This document shows positions 47,078-59,164 of a DNA stretch of 64,000 nucleotides, piece after piece. The notes under the pieces were generated by a model, which did not search any database, was not told the origin of the DNA, and saw only the letters and a program-made list of their open reading frames with translations. The stretch covers positions 4,170,501-4,234,500 of the forward strand of contig JAPVLO010000161.1 in assembly GCA_027257055.1 (NCBI GenBank), written 5' to 3'. How positions within the stretch are numbered: position 1 is the first letter of the stretch; each line of letters starts with the position of its first letter. Position numbers and translations under genes: made by a program. The DNA comes from Cephalopachus bancanus. Taxonomy: Eukaryota > Chordata > Mammalia > Primates > Tarsiidae.

Positions 47078-47562
47078 GTGAGTGTCCTGATAGTGCAGGT
47101 GCAGAGGCTGCAGATGGCACAGGTGCAGAGGCCCACAAGTAAATCTGGGTTCCCCAGGCGTCCCCAGTGAAGAGCAACCCAGAACCCAGGCCCCCCAGCT
47201 TCAGCCCAAACTCGTGGACCCAAAGCATTTTTGTGGGGGGATTTCCTTCCTGATTCCAGTGTCAGTGCTAGTTTGGTTCAGCTCTTAAGAGGGGAGTGAG
47301 TGGACATTTCCCTGACATCTGCTAAGTAGTCACAGCCAGTAAGAAAGTCAGACCGTGACTATCCCAGGAAATTTCCCATCCTGACCCTATTCCCCACCAA
47401 TGCTCCTCACCTGATTCACCTCTTCAAACTTGGTGATGCTTATTTACGTTCTGACTTCAGACCCTCCGGAACAGACCCCCATGATCGATAGCTCTCTCTC
47501 TCTTTTTCTCTCTCTCTCATATGTCTCTGTCTCTCTCCTCTTTTTCACCCCTCCCTTCCCAG
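47078..47562 (+). other. GALNT17: Last intron, with a very long pyrimidine tract
   Basis: 485 nt. From 47490 to 47562 it is almost entirely C/T (CTCTCTCTCTCTTTTTCTCTC...), interrupted by CATATGTC, and ends CTTCCCAG. Tracts like this bind PTB and U2AF; binding is inferred only. Confidence 0.75.
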
Positions 47563-47691
47563 AACGGAGCCATCATGAATAAAGGCACAGGGCGCTGCCT
47601 GGAGGTGGAGAACCGTGGCCTGGCCGGCATCGACCTCATTCTCCGTAGCTGCACGGGTCAGAGGTGGACCATAAAGAATTCCATCAAGTAG
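47563..47691 (+). CDS. GALNT17: GALNT17 terminal coding exon: third (gamma) lectin repeat and stop
   Basis: 129 coding nt including TAG at 47689-47691. It encodes NGAIMNKGTGRCLEVENRGL, then IDLILRSCTGQRWTIKNSIK and stop. C-L-E and the Q-R-W triad are the gamma-repeat marks of the ricin B-type lectin domain; the sugar-binding Asp of C-L-D is Glu here. The protein ends 7 residues after Trp of Q-R-W, typical of the family. No frameshift or premature stop occurs in any of the four exons, so the gene looks functional. The exon continues as the 3' UTR. Confidence 0.92.
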   Translation, partial: NGAIMNKGTGRCLEVENRGLAGIDLILRSCTGQRWTIKNSIK

Positions 47692-48739
47692 AGAGAAGGA
47701 GCTGGGGCATCCGGAGCCTGGACCCCAGGACATAGCTGGTCCATCCACCCTCTGGACCAGTCACACTGGTGGGGAGACAGCAAGAGGCCAACAGGTGCTC
47801 AGTGGGCCTCCCAGGGTTTCTCCAGGGCAGCATGGGGGGCCCAGGTGGAGACTTTCTGTCCCCCTCAGGCATTCAGCTGCCCACAAGGCTCGTGCACCCT
47901 GGAAAAGCCCTCTGCCCCCTCCCTGGGAAACCAGGAGCTGTGTCTTCTGCAGCCCCAGATGTGGACCTGGTACTGAGGAGTGAGACTGTCCATGTCTCCT
48001 TCTCATCATCACCCATCCCAATATCAGGATCTGGGACTGGCAGGGTACCCCCCTGCGTCTCATCTTTTGCTGCAGCTTCTGAATTCCACCCCAGCCATCA
48101 GCACAGCGGGAGGCAGCGAGGCCTTCTGCCACATCCTAGCTTCCCCTCCTCAGAGGAGGTAGCAAGGCCCTGGGGCTCAGTTTCCTCTGATATCGCTTCT
48201 GCCCTTTAACATCCCAAGGCAGCCGCCACCCCAGACCTTCCCACCAAGGTGGCTTTGGAGACCCCGGCTCTGGACTTTGCTGGTCCCTCCTTGGGGTGGC
48301 CTGGAAAGAGCTAATGCCTTGTCTCCTAGTCAACTGAGCACCAGGGTCCTGTCGACGAGTTTGGGTCAGCCTTCTTGCCTGTGCCTGGAGAAAGCCAGAG
48401 ACAGAAATAGGCTGTGTCCATAGGATGGTCCCAGCTGCGAGGGCCCCACAGGGTGGAGCTAGGTGGCAGACCAGGGGCCCCTGACTCTCAGAGGCTGCCC
48501 CCTGGAGCCGCAGGAAGCCTTCATCTAGAACTTACGGGCCGAGGCTGGCACAGCACAGGGCACTGGGACTCTGGAAGATGCTGTGCACTCACCTCATTTC
48601 ATCCACGCTCTGCTGGTTGGCAGGGAACAAGGCAGTCGTTCCTCTCTTAAGAGTAATAATTTTTTCCGATTGCCCTCTGGTTAGGGTGCACTTATAAATC
48701 AGAGTTAATATATGGACGTGTGTGCATGCACATGAGTGA

Positions 48740-48740
<1 letters not shown>

Positions 48741-48774
<34 letters not shown>
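48741..48774. repeat. (TG)n microsatellite in the 3' UTR
   Basis: About 17 TG units followed by further GTGTG-rich sequence to about 48830. UG-rich RNA is the usual target of TDP-43 and CELF proteins; binding here is inferred. Confidence 0.95.
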
Positions 48775-48775
<1 letters not shown>

Positions 48776-49129
48776 CCGTGTGCTGCGTGTAGCTGGGTGT
48801 GTGCGTGTGTGTCTGGCATGTGCATCTGAGCGTGTGGCCTTGGGCTTGCCACTTCATGGCTCGCCTGGGTGGGGACATGGCTGCTAGAACGTGTGGGGTT
48901 GGCCCCGTGTCACTGGCCGGGAGGACATGGCTCACCCTGCTCCATGGGGTGTCCCAGACAGAAGGCTGTCCCCCCTGCCAGTCCCCATATCTCCCCCGTG
49001 CTGTCCCTGGCCAGCCCCAGCCCAGAGCCAAACCTTGTATTTGCCCTGTTGCCCAGTGTGGGATTCACAGTGTCTCATTTGGTGGCATCTTATTGGTGAT
49101 CAATCCTCACCCTATCTCCCACCTTGTGA

Positions 49130-49135
49130 AATAAA
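49130..49135 (+). promoter_or_regulatory. GALNT17: Poly(A) signal AATAAA
   Basis: TGTGAAATAAATACATGC about 1.44 kb after the stop codon, the only canonical signal seen in that interval. Confidence 0.75.
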
Positions 49136-49159
49136 TACATGCTAGCACTCCCCAAAACG

Positions 49160-52100
49160 GCATCATTTGCTTCTTGATTCCTCCAGAACAGAGGCTGGGA
49201 AGGGAGGGACCTGAGAGTTTGGAAGGTTTGTTCTTATTAAAGGAAAAAAGGTCTTTACCTATTAAGGCTGAGACAAAGCCAGTCTGCCCTTGGATACACC
49301 TTCCCCCAAAGCGGGACAGAACTTGACCTTGACACTCACTCACTTACCCCCTTGTGGGCTCCAAGTTAGGAGGGTCAGGTTGGTGTGGAAAGCCACAAGG
49401 AAGAGGAGAGCTGCCAGGGGACCAGGCCTGGCTGGCCTTATCTGTCCTCTCCAGCTGCCATCCAGCAAATTCTACCTCTCAAGGCCCTGGAGCCTGTGGC
49501 AAAGCATCTTGAAGGTTTATGGAAAAGTGAAATCCTATAAGACTCCAGGCCTTCTGTCATAGAAACAGGCATGGGGAGAATCGGCTGGGAGTTTCCTTGG
49601 CTCTGATAGCCTCTCTCTCTTTCCTGTGAGGAAGCCAAGAAGACCCATCTCCATCGGTGTCACACAACACATCTATGCACATGTCAGCCATCAATTTTTA
49701 GGTTCTCTGGGAATCAGAGTCCACAAGCACACTGATGACAGATGTAGCTGATTGGTCATGAGGAGTTGGTGAATCTAAATATTGCATCTCATGAAGACAG
49801 TGAAAAGAGCCAGCTATCTTCGGGTCCCCCGCCTGGGGGTACTTAGGGGAGAGGTGGACATGTAGAGACCACACCTCGGGGCTAGAGGAGCGAGTCAGTG
49901 AGTTACAGCCACACTCGCTGGACTTTGGGCTCATTTGTGCTCGGGCTGCCCCCTGAGATGTAGACATCTGCAAGTGTCCTAGAACTTGAGAGAAATGAGT
50001 GCCGCTCTACCTTAGGGCCACTCTGCAACAGGGCAGAGGGCTGGGCTTGTTAGTTTCTGTGTGTGGGGGTGCTGGTTCAGGACTCATGGGATGCTCTAAG
50101 ACTAAGCTCTAGCCCTTGGCTCTAGGGTCCAAGAGCCCGGACTGCCCATTCATGTTGGCACCAGCCGTCAGCAGCTTCGTCCTAAAAGCTCAGGACTCCT
50201 AAGGAGACTGGCCAGAGCATGAGGTCAGTATCCAGGGTCAGCGTCCTCTGGACCCCACTGGTCTCCCTGGGCCTGATGGCATTGGGAGTAGCCAGAGACT
50301 AAGGCAGAGAGGAGACATTGTGGAAGCCAGAAAGAGGGAGGAAAAGAAAAGAGAAACAGGACAGGGGTCGGGGGGATGAGGAGGGAGGAGGGGTTGGTTC
50401 CAAGTCCTTTGGGAGAATTTGAAAGTTCTGGAGACCCCACATCTCGGCACAGTGACTGCCAGGGCAGCACACTCCAAGCCTTGAGCTCAAGGGATGTCCC
50501 ACACTCCTTCATCCTATGTTGGCAGTTGGCACCATCTATAGTTGTGGAGGTGACATATTCATTTACCAACCCTCACTGTCACCTCTCTCACAGGACGGAT
50601 ACAGCAAATGAGGCCAGGCTGAGACTCTGTCTCCCTCCTGCTCCACTCTGTCCTCTCCCCTCACACCAGAGCTCTGGCATGTCGTTTCTTTCTCTTTTCT
50701 CTCATTTTTTTCCCCTCAATTTATATGGCAAAAAAAAAAAAAAAAATCCCAGATGGTATTCCTGATAAACGTCCAAACTGTCAAAGCCAATGTCTTTGCA
50801 TCTCTCCGTTATTTCTCAAATGTTTTCTTATGGTTTGACATATGCTGGTGACTAGAGTCGAAGAAGAAATAGGAAAGACAGAGACATCACAGCGGGGGCC
50901 AGAAGCCACCATCGTGAGCCACTCCGAGCCTTTTCATGTGGGTTTCTGAAGTCATTTTTGCCTCATCTTTTTTCTACCATTCTTAAAAAAAAATATTTCA
51001 GTTTCACCAAGTGAGGCCCTGGCAGATCAGGCCACGCCACCAGGGCCACAGTGAATTTGTCCCTGACTGGCGTGCTATTCCTCCTTATTCCTGTTTGTTG
51101 AAGAGCGGAGTGACTTGCAGCCGGAAATGAGCTCAGGAGAGGGGCTGGGAGCCCACATAGGAAACCAGGATGCCCATGGAGCCTGGAAACAAGCCAGACA
51201 GCTAGGTGCTCCGTTCCTGCTGATAGCCACGGAATTCTCCTCCTGTTTGATTTGAGCTCCCTACTGGCAGTGAGGCAGACAGATCAGCTCCTTATCCCAT
51301 CCCCTGCCCCCAGTCATGAATCTCTGAGCTTTCTCACTTCTCAGGCAAGTTTCCTTGAGTTTGAGGATCAGTGGTGGACCCCAAACTCCAGAGGTGCGTT
51401 TCACTTCAGTTCAACAAATATATTTAGACATCTCGCCTATGGTTTGCTTTTTATGACTTCTTGGAGGACAGAAGAAAGGCAAAGAGGCAAGTAATGGAGC
51501 TAAAAGACACTAAGTGCAAAAGCATGTGGTGAACAGATAAACAGCATGTCCTTTGCCTTTGAAAGCTCTTATCTGAGAGGAGAAAACAGACGCAATGTAT
51601 TGTAGCCAGCCCTGGAGCCTGGGCAACCATGAGATGGGGTCTTTGCCTATGGGCATGAGTGGGAGGTCTGGGCGTATTAGCAGATTCCAGTGTTCTTTCC
51701 CCAAAGAGGACTCCACTGATGGCTGGATCTTGCACATGTGGCTCTCAGCTTGACTTCCTCTACTGCCTGTTGATAACGAGCTCCCAGCACTGCCTGTCCA
51801 AGCACAGAGAACCAGAGACAGAGAACAAGACAGGGGTCACTGATGCCACAGATGGTTCCAGAACACAAGACACTGTCAGACCTAGCCAGTGATTATTTCC
51901 ATCCTTAACGAGTGGTCAGAGGCTCATGTTCCTCCAGGATAAAAGCCTCATCTAATCCACTGTCCTAATGGACGCCCACCCACCTGTCCAGGTAGTCGTT
52001 CAGTATCTGCTTGATAAACTCTAGAGACAGGTTATTCTAGGCCTGGAAAAATCTTCTGATAGTGAGCCAAGCACACCCCGAATCTCAGGAACCTCTTCCC

Positions 52101-52774
52101 ACTGTCCAGTCCTCTAAAGGCTGAAAACAAGACTCAAGACTTCTGCTGTCCAATGAGATTAATTGCTCGTTAAAACCTACAGTGCACCTCCAAGTCCATG
52201 AGCCCCTCTAAGCTTGAATGCTGCCACTGTAACTGAAAGAGAAACAACCTCGATTCCATGGTCAGCACCTTGTGCTCGGTGGTAGGCTTCATTGATGCCA
52301 CCTGGAGAGATGGTGCACTTTCTTGGCTAGGGAAGCCATGTGCCATTGCCTGCGGGCTGGGGCATACATTGTTAAAATTGTTACCCAGCATTTGTTTCTT
52401 AAGGCACAGATGACATCCTTCTAACTAAAACAAAAAACAAAAGCACTCTCACAGACTCTCAGGGCCGACCTAGTTTATGTTTTATTATCGTGTTTCTCAC
52501 GTATGTCTAAACATAAAATAGTGTTTGTTCATAGGTCTGGGACAACTATAAAATGAAAATAAATTTACAAGTGAATATGAACAAATATGCAAAGTGAATA
52601 AAATTTAAATTAGCAGCATTCATCTAGCATGGCGGCAGTGTTACTTGCTGGATTGGAATTGCTGCCAGTGTAGGTGTGAATGTGATACTAACGGTGCCCT
52701 AACACCAATTCCCCTGTCTTGTGGTAACTTGTTCTCCCTCCACTTTCTGTACTCCAAATATTTTGAAATGTTGA
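49160..52774. other. Intergenic, mostly unique sequence
   Basis: No recognised SINE, L1 or gene over 3.6 kb. A poly(A) run lies at about 50730-50747. About 51900-52110 weakly resembles an ancient LINE. No splice-bounded coding signal. Confidence 0.45.
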
Positions 52775-52900
52775 CTCACCATTCATTCACTCACCACATA
52801 TTTACTGAAGACCTACTATCTGTTCGAGCTGTGGCTGAGGATAAAATAATGAGCAAACCCTGCCCTTCAGACATATATATTCTGGTAGCTTTCCTGGGGG
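52775..52900 (-). repeat. L2 LINE 3' end
   Basis: CATTCATTCACTCACCACATATTTACTGAAGACC-type sequence (partly quoted), then AAACCCTGCCCTTCAGACAT, match the reversed L2 3' end. Confidence 0.65.
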
Positions 52901-54273
52901 ACAAACACATTTAAATTAAAATCTCAACTCTCTTTTTTCTTTACGCTGTGACAATTCCTGTAGAACTATTTAGCACCAAGGCTGTTGGAACACAAACGCA
53001 AACACATGTCCTGAAATCACTTTCAGTACTCACCCAGTCACCCAGGTAATCCAGAAGATGCTTATATCAAACTCTAGATCGCTATCAAAATGAAAACAAA
53101 AAAAATATGAAAATCTTACAGACATCTTGTCCCTGCAAAAGTCAGAGGGTCCCCAGATGCCCGCGGAGGCCCAGCTGGAGAAGGACAGCTCGAATCTCCT
53201 TCCATTACGCGTCCTTTTATCTTGCTGAGGAGTTTGATAAGGAAGTGTTCCCAACAGACTCACAACAGCTCTTATCTCTAGGAGAAAAAAATGATGCCCA
53301 CAGGGTGGGGGTTTTCAACTCTTGCTTTTCTTCCCGTTGCTCACCTTTCCTGCCTTCCCAGGTTTGTTACCTTATGGGGAAAAGAACAAATCATGGAGTT
53401 GTTTTTTGTTTTTTCCTTTCCATTTTCAACATGGAGTACACGTTTTCTGGGCAGGACACTGCAAAGCGCGTGTCAGAGTGAGATTTGGGGATTCATGGTG
53501 AACGTTGATCAATATCAGTTGTACTGATCACTGAATACGTGCTTCGTTTGGTAGCTCACATTATATCCTCTCCCTCAGTCCTGGGATTCTGGGCTCTCCT
53601 CCACTGTGCAGCTTGGAAAGGTAGAAGGTGGGATCACTGGAATAGGTAGCGGGCAACAGCATGAACTTTGGTTCTTTCTACAGACCCCTGTGGCACAGCT
53701 ACTGGTCAGTTATAAGGCGGGGCACTTAGAACGCCACCACGCAGATAACAAAAGAGAAGATACAGGTTGCTAGGTTTTAAAATTATTCCCTAGATTTTTT
53801 GCTCTGATGCCAACGTTCACACCTCTGGATTTCTTTGGATCAGTAAAGTGGCAACCTTTCTCATTCAGAATTTGTGACATTTGCCTGTACATTGCTCATA
53901 CGAACAAGGCTTAGACAATGAAGAGTTTAGACAAAAAGCTATTTAACTGCAGGGCTTCTCAGTGCCTCAGAGGTCCCTTGACATGAGTCCTACCACTCTG
54001 CTATTTGTACCCGCTTCTTAGATGTTCTTTGAAGAGCATCTGCCACCTGGGGCTCATGTGGAAGCCAGAGAGAAGCTCCGTTTTGGTATATACTGAAACT
54101 ACACTGATGTTGCCACTGTTTGGTAACTCAGCATCCCTTTGCCCCCAGAAATCCAGCCCTAACCTGCCTAGAATTTGCCTAATGAGTATCTTTCAGAGAT
54201 GTTTCCACAATTCATTTATTTGGGGGGAGGGGCTGGATTGCGATACTGGCCCCTGGAGAGAAATTGCTTTTTC
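52901..54273. other. Intergenic, no recognised element
   Basis: Unassigned unique sequence; no gene signal. Confidence 0.45.
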
Positions 54274-54565
54274 TTTTTTTTTTTTTTTGAGTTGGAGTCT
54301 CATTCTGTCGCCCAGGCTGGAGTGCAGTGGCCACTTCCGGCCACCGCAGCCTCGCCTGCTGGGCTCCGGTGATCTTTCCTCCTCAGCCTTACGAGTAGCC
54401 AGAATTACAGGCATGCGCTACCACACCCGGCTGATTTTTTTTGTAATTTATTGTAGAGATGAGGTCTCGCTGCCCAGGCGGGTCTCGAACCTGCGGGCTC
54501 AGGCAATCCACTCACCTCAGCCTCCCAAAGGTGCGGGATTACAGGCTGAGCCACCAAATCCGGCT
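54274..54565 (-). mobile_element. Alu, lineage-specific variant
   Basis: Reverse dimer with target duplication GAAATTGCTTTT (54260 and 54566). Confidence 0.96.
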
Positions 54566-55199
54566 GAAATTGCTTTTCTTTCAGGAGTTTCCATGAGGTT
54601 CTCATCAGTTACCTGCCAAGGGCACAGTAACAGAGCAGAGGAAATCTGCTGGAGCATGGGGAGAGAGCCGGAAACTCCTGATTTCCATCACCCCTTTACT
54701 AGGCCATCCGAAGCCACCCTCTGTGCTCCCCTGGGCTCTCCCAGTACATGTGACAATGTCCCAGAGGTGTTGTATTAAACAGTGCCTCACTCCTGACTGC
54801 TGTAAGATAAACAAGAGTGATGACGGCTTGGTGGAAGAAAGCCCTGCCATCAGCACCAAGGAAATAGTGCTTTTGGTTAGTGTGGTGGGGAGATTTTGTT
54901 GCTTTGTTTTAAGACACCTGCTGTGTAAAATAATTGCCCAGAGGGGTGAGGCAGTTAAGCTTCAGAGGCTAGATGTTGGGGAACAAGAATGTTTCTCTCA
55001 AATACAGGGAGGGTGTTTGCTTTGTATTGGATTTTTGTTTTGTATTGTTTTTATTGATTTCCCTGGATTTTTATTGCTGGTGGGCTGGTTTCTGCATCAG
55101 GCTGCTGTTTACTGCTGCTGCTTAGGGGGTCTTGCTGGTAGGGTAACTCTACGCCCAGTGAGTGGGATAAGAATGTAATTGTCCCTATTAACTACAACC
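54566..55199. other. Intergenic, no recognised element
   Basis: An open frame of 151 codons at 54723-55178 shows no family similarity and a biased, T/G-rich composition. Confidence 0.4.
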
Positions 55200-55470
55200 A
55201 CCACCACGATTTGAGCACTTACTACATGCCAGGCACTGTGCAAAGGTTTTCACAAACATCTTCTCTTTCAGTTCTCCCAGCAAACTTATGGGCAGGTAAG
55301 TTTATACTTAAAACTGTAGTTTTCCCTTTCTAGGTGAGGACACCGAAAGTCAGAGAGATTAATAACTTGTCCTAAAATATCACATGGTCTGTACTTGGCA
55401 GGTTTGTGTTTCAGACCCCATTCTGTCTCACTCAAATCTCTCGTTCAGAACCACTAGGCTATACTGCCTA
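55200..55470 (-). repeat. MIR SINE, nearly full length
   Basis: TTTGAGCACTTACTACATGC, CAGGCACTGTGCAAAGGTTT, GGTGAGGACACCGAAAGTCAG and AACCACTAGGCTATACTGCC cover the reversed MIR from end to end. Confidence 0.85.
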
Positions 55471-56804
55471 TCTGGCTTTACTCCGTTGCGTCTGTTCTAA
55501 CATGAAAATCTTAGACACGAGAGGAGGAGGGGGATCTAGGCCTTACGGGAATACGGCTAGGTTTCCCGCCATGGAACCTTAGGTGCTAAAGGAGCAGAGA
55601 TCACTGATTGTCATTATTTTGTGTGTGTGTCCCTGGGAAGGCCCTGGGAAGACCTTCCTCCCAAGGAAACCATTGATCTAGGGACAGCCAAGTGCTACCT
55701 GAATCTCCAAACGCCTATCTCTAATTCCCGTCTCCCCCTTTCCAGCTTGAAAGGCCAAAAAAAAAAATGCATCTCCGGGCTCCAGGAGTGACTAGTTCTG
55801 TCTGCAACTGTTCAGAATCCTTAGCAGGCTACACAAGTAGTCTGACTCACACCAGAGACGATTTTTTTGGTAAATTACAAAACAATTAATAATGCATTTG
55901 ATTTTAAAAATTGAATAGCACAGGTAAGTAATAAACAATCAACATTCCTGCCATCCAGAGAGACCCAAACGGAGAGACTGTCTGTTGTCATTATGAATCA
56001 CCTTTCCTGCTATTCCCGTGCATATGACTTCATCTATAAACATATAGCGGGATCAGGATACAGTCACATTTAACAGGATAAGTTTATGCTCCCACACTTT
56101 GGTTTGAAAAGCCAGCTGTACTAACGCATGCAGGGGAGCTAAGGCTTAGCACGCATCTAGTATAAAATGAAGCAGATTCTGTTTAAGCTGCTTCAACGTG
56201 AGTCAGCAGTCTCCAGAAGTCAATGGGATCTTGGAGTGGAAAATCCAGGAGGGAGTGATAGTCTTGACACCCAAAGGAGAACATCTGGGATGGTAATGAG
56301 CCCAGAAATCACATCTTGTCAATGAAGAAACCGAGAACCAACTGCATGGAACTGGGAGGAGACTAACTTGAGAAGAGGCAGCTTCTGTGTCTTGAAAAAC
56401 CAGCAGGCTATGGGCGGTGGGGTAGGAGAACATTCATGGGGGAGGATAAATTTCCTCTTTATCGTCCAGAGAGTCAGAATGGCACCCAATGGATGGAAGC
56501 CCGGCAATGGCTTTGACCCAGTGAAATAACTTGCCTTCTAATAGAGCCATCCTCTCAAGGCTGGGATGGAGGTCAAGGGTAGGGGAACCTCTGTGTCTGG
56601 GAAGGCTCAACCAGAGGTAGGCAGCCTCGAATGCTCCTACCAGCCCTGTGTTTCTATGAACCCACTGTTCTTGGGTGACCCTTGGAATGGCTCCTTGTCC
56701 CAGCCTCCAAGTGCTGGTAAGAACATGAGTTGTGTGCTCAAGTGACAGAAATGGGCGTCAAAAGAGCATCTTTCTGTGGAGAGGCACCTGGCAGCTGGGA
56801 GATG
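55471..56804. other. Intergenic, no recognised element
   Basis: Unassigned. Short open frames have no supporting features. Confidence 0.45.
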
Positions 56805-57484
56805 AAAGTTACATTTGTTGCAAATTAAAACCACACTGAGATACCACCTAACTCCAGACAGGATGGCCATCACCAGTAACTTAAAAAACAACAGATGCTG
56901 GAGAGGATGTGGGGAAAAGGGAACACTTCTACACTGTTGGTGGGAATGTAAACTAGTACAACCTCTATGGAAAACAGTGTGGCAATTTCTAAAAAATCTG
57001 AAAACTGACCTTCCATATGACCCAGCAATCCTCCTTCTGGGAATATACCCGGAGGAACTCAAATCACTCTATAAATAAAGATACCTGCATGTGCATGTTT
57101 ACTGCAGCATTACACACAATAGCAAAAACATAGAACCAACCATGCTGCCCAGCAAAAGTGGACTGCTTAAAGAAAATGTGGTATATGGCCAGGCTTGGTG
57201 GCTCAGCCTGTAATCCCAGCGCTTTGGAAGGCCGAGGTGAGTGGACTGCCCGAACCCGCGGGTTTGAGACCCACCCGGGCCACTTGGCGAGACCTCATCT
57301 CTACAATAAATCAAAAATTAGCCGGGTGTGGTAGCACGCGCCTGTAGTTCCAGTTACTTGGAAGGCTGAGGCGGAAAGATCGCTGGAGCCCAGCAGGTCG
57401 AGGCTGCGGTGGCCAGGAGCGGGCCATTGCACTCCAGCCTGGGCGACAGAGTGAGACTCCAACGAGAGAGAGAGAGAGAGAGAG

Positions 57485-57539
<55 letters not shown>

Positions 57540-57930
57540 AGAGAAAGAAAGAAAGAAAGAAAAAGAAAATGTGGTACATTTATGATGGACTATTATGCAG
57601 CCATAAAGAAAAACAAAGTTATGAACTTTGTAGCAACCTGGATGGAATGAGAATCTATAATACTCAGCAATTTATCACAGAAACAAAGATCTGAGTGCCA
57701 CATGTATCCACTCATAAGTGGACCCTGAACATTTATCATAATGCTATAAGGAAGGGATTGGCAGTCCTGGCACACTGCCAGGTGAGGTGAGGGGGGTACA
57801 CAACATCAATGTATTAAGAGTATTAAATAACATCATACTTTACCTGTATGATGATCATGTATGTACCTAACCCTCATTTGTACCCCACATTTTAAAAATA
57901 AAAATAAAATAATTTTAATAAAAGAAAGTT
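56805..57930 (+). mobile_element. 5'-truncated L1 3' end, lineage-specific, split by an Alu
   Basis: Starts in the Cys-rich end of ORF2 (56815-57078 encodes [19 protein letters not shown]) and ends CTAACCCTCATTTGTACCCC plus an A-rich tail. The frame over this part is intact until a TAA at about 57076, earlier than the normal ORF2 end. An Alu is inserted at 57187. Confidence 0.88.
57187..57561 (+). mobile_element. Alu with a long GA-repeat tail, inside an L1
   Basis: Full dimer ending GACTCCAACGAGAGAG. Its tail has become about 100 bp of (GA)n and (GAAA)n. Target duplication AAAGAAAATGTGGTA on both sides. Confidence 0.95.
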
Positions 57931-59164
57931 ACATTTGTTACATGCTACTTTAGATGAGGAGAACCAGATTCGAGAGTTCAGAATTTAACTTGATGACTCA
58001 CAAAGAAGAAAAGAAAATATGTCATTTAAAAAAAAAAGACACTACTTAATATTTAATCATGGGCAAAGTCAAATGAGCATTCCTCAGTCTTTTGTTTCAA
58101 GAAAATGCAACAGTCATATTTTAGCCTTAGCAGTAAGAAAAGAAACTACCATAGACTTTTGTAGTTTCAGACTTTCTCCATGGGAAGAAGCAGATCGCCA
58201 AGTACAGACGAATTCCAAATAAATTCTGTAGATACTTCACCTAAAGCAGGAGAAACACAACCTCCCATTCCATTTGTGTGGACTGTGCATGGTGGCTTTC
58301 TTCCTAAGAACACAGCATGAAAAGGGAGGGGAAAAAAACCCAAATCTTTACCCTGGAGAAATCTGCCAAACACTACTTTAGCCAGGTGATCAAAGTCAAC
58401 ATCAATAGTCATAAATCACAATGATAACATGTACCCTTTGATGTGATGCGAAGAAAATGGAACTTCGCCTCTGTGATCTTCCTCCAAAGAAACCATCGCT
58501 ACAGTTTTATCATGAGAAAAACAACAGGCAAATTTCAATAGAGGGGCATTCTGCAAAATATCTGACCAGTACTCCTCAAAAATGTCAAGATCATTAAAAA
58601 TAAGAAAAGTCAGAGAAAATGTTGCCTCTTAGCCTAAAGAAATATGATACATAAATGTGATAGGATCCTGGATAGACTTCTGGGACAGAAAAAAAATGGA
58701 TATTAGATAAAAAGTCAAAGACATCTTAATAAACTAAGAACTTAAGTTAATAATGCTATATCCATATCGCTTCAGTAATTATAACAAGTGTATCAAACTA
58801 ATATAAGATTTTAGTAACAGAGGAAACCCTGTGTGCTTGGAAGCTCTCTCTCTATTATGAGAACTCTTTGTACTATCTGTTCAATTTTTCTGTAAATCTA
58901 AAACTGTTCTAAAATAAAGTCTAATACTATTTTTCTAAGTGCTCCATGGGCACCTTCTCATGCAGTCTTATAGGTAGCCTTGGCCAATTCAGGATGCCGG
59001 AGTCTGGGAAGCAGCCATCTATCTGCCCAGGAGCCATCACTGCCACTTTCTTACACTCGGCTATTATTAGCTATAACAGAGGAGCCAGTGGCCCCGGGGT
59101 GTTCTTCTCAGCAGAGCCATAAAAGTGCAGTGATACAGACAGTTTAGTCAATACCATTAATAGC
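57931..59164. other. Intergenic; old LINE-type 3' end in part
   Basis: About 58600-58920 ends CTGTAAATCTAAAACTGTTC and AAAATAAAGTC, the common 3' end of old L1M-type elements. The rest is unassigned. Confidence 0.45.

Larger units (their letters stand above)
47692..49155 (+). other. GALNT17: GALNT17 3' UTR
   Basis: GC-rich sequence after the stop with no recognised interspersed repeat, a (TG)n tract at 48741-48774, and a canonical AATAAA near the end. The cleavage site is estimated 15-25 nt after the signal. Long open frames here on both strands are by-products of GC content. Confidence 0.75.

Noticed and set aside
47761..48209. Overlapping open frames on both strands in the 3' UTR
   Set aside because: High GC makes stops rare; frames overlap on both strands and follow a convincing stop codon.
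54005..54778. 257-codon open frame on the + strand
   Set aside because: The middle is a reversed Alu; the rest has no protein-like motifs or exon signals.
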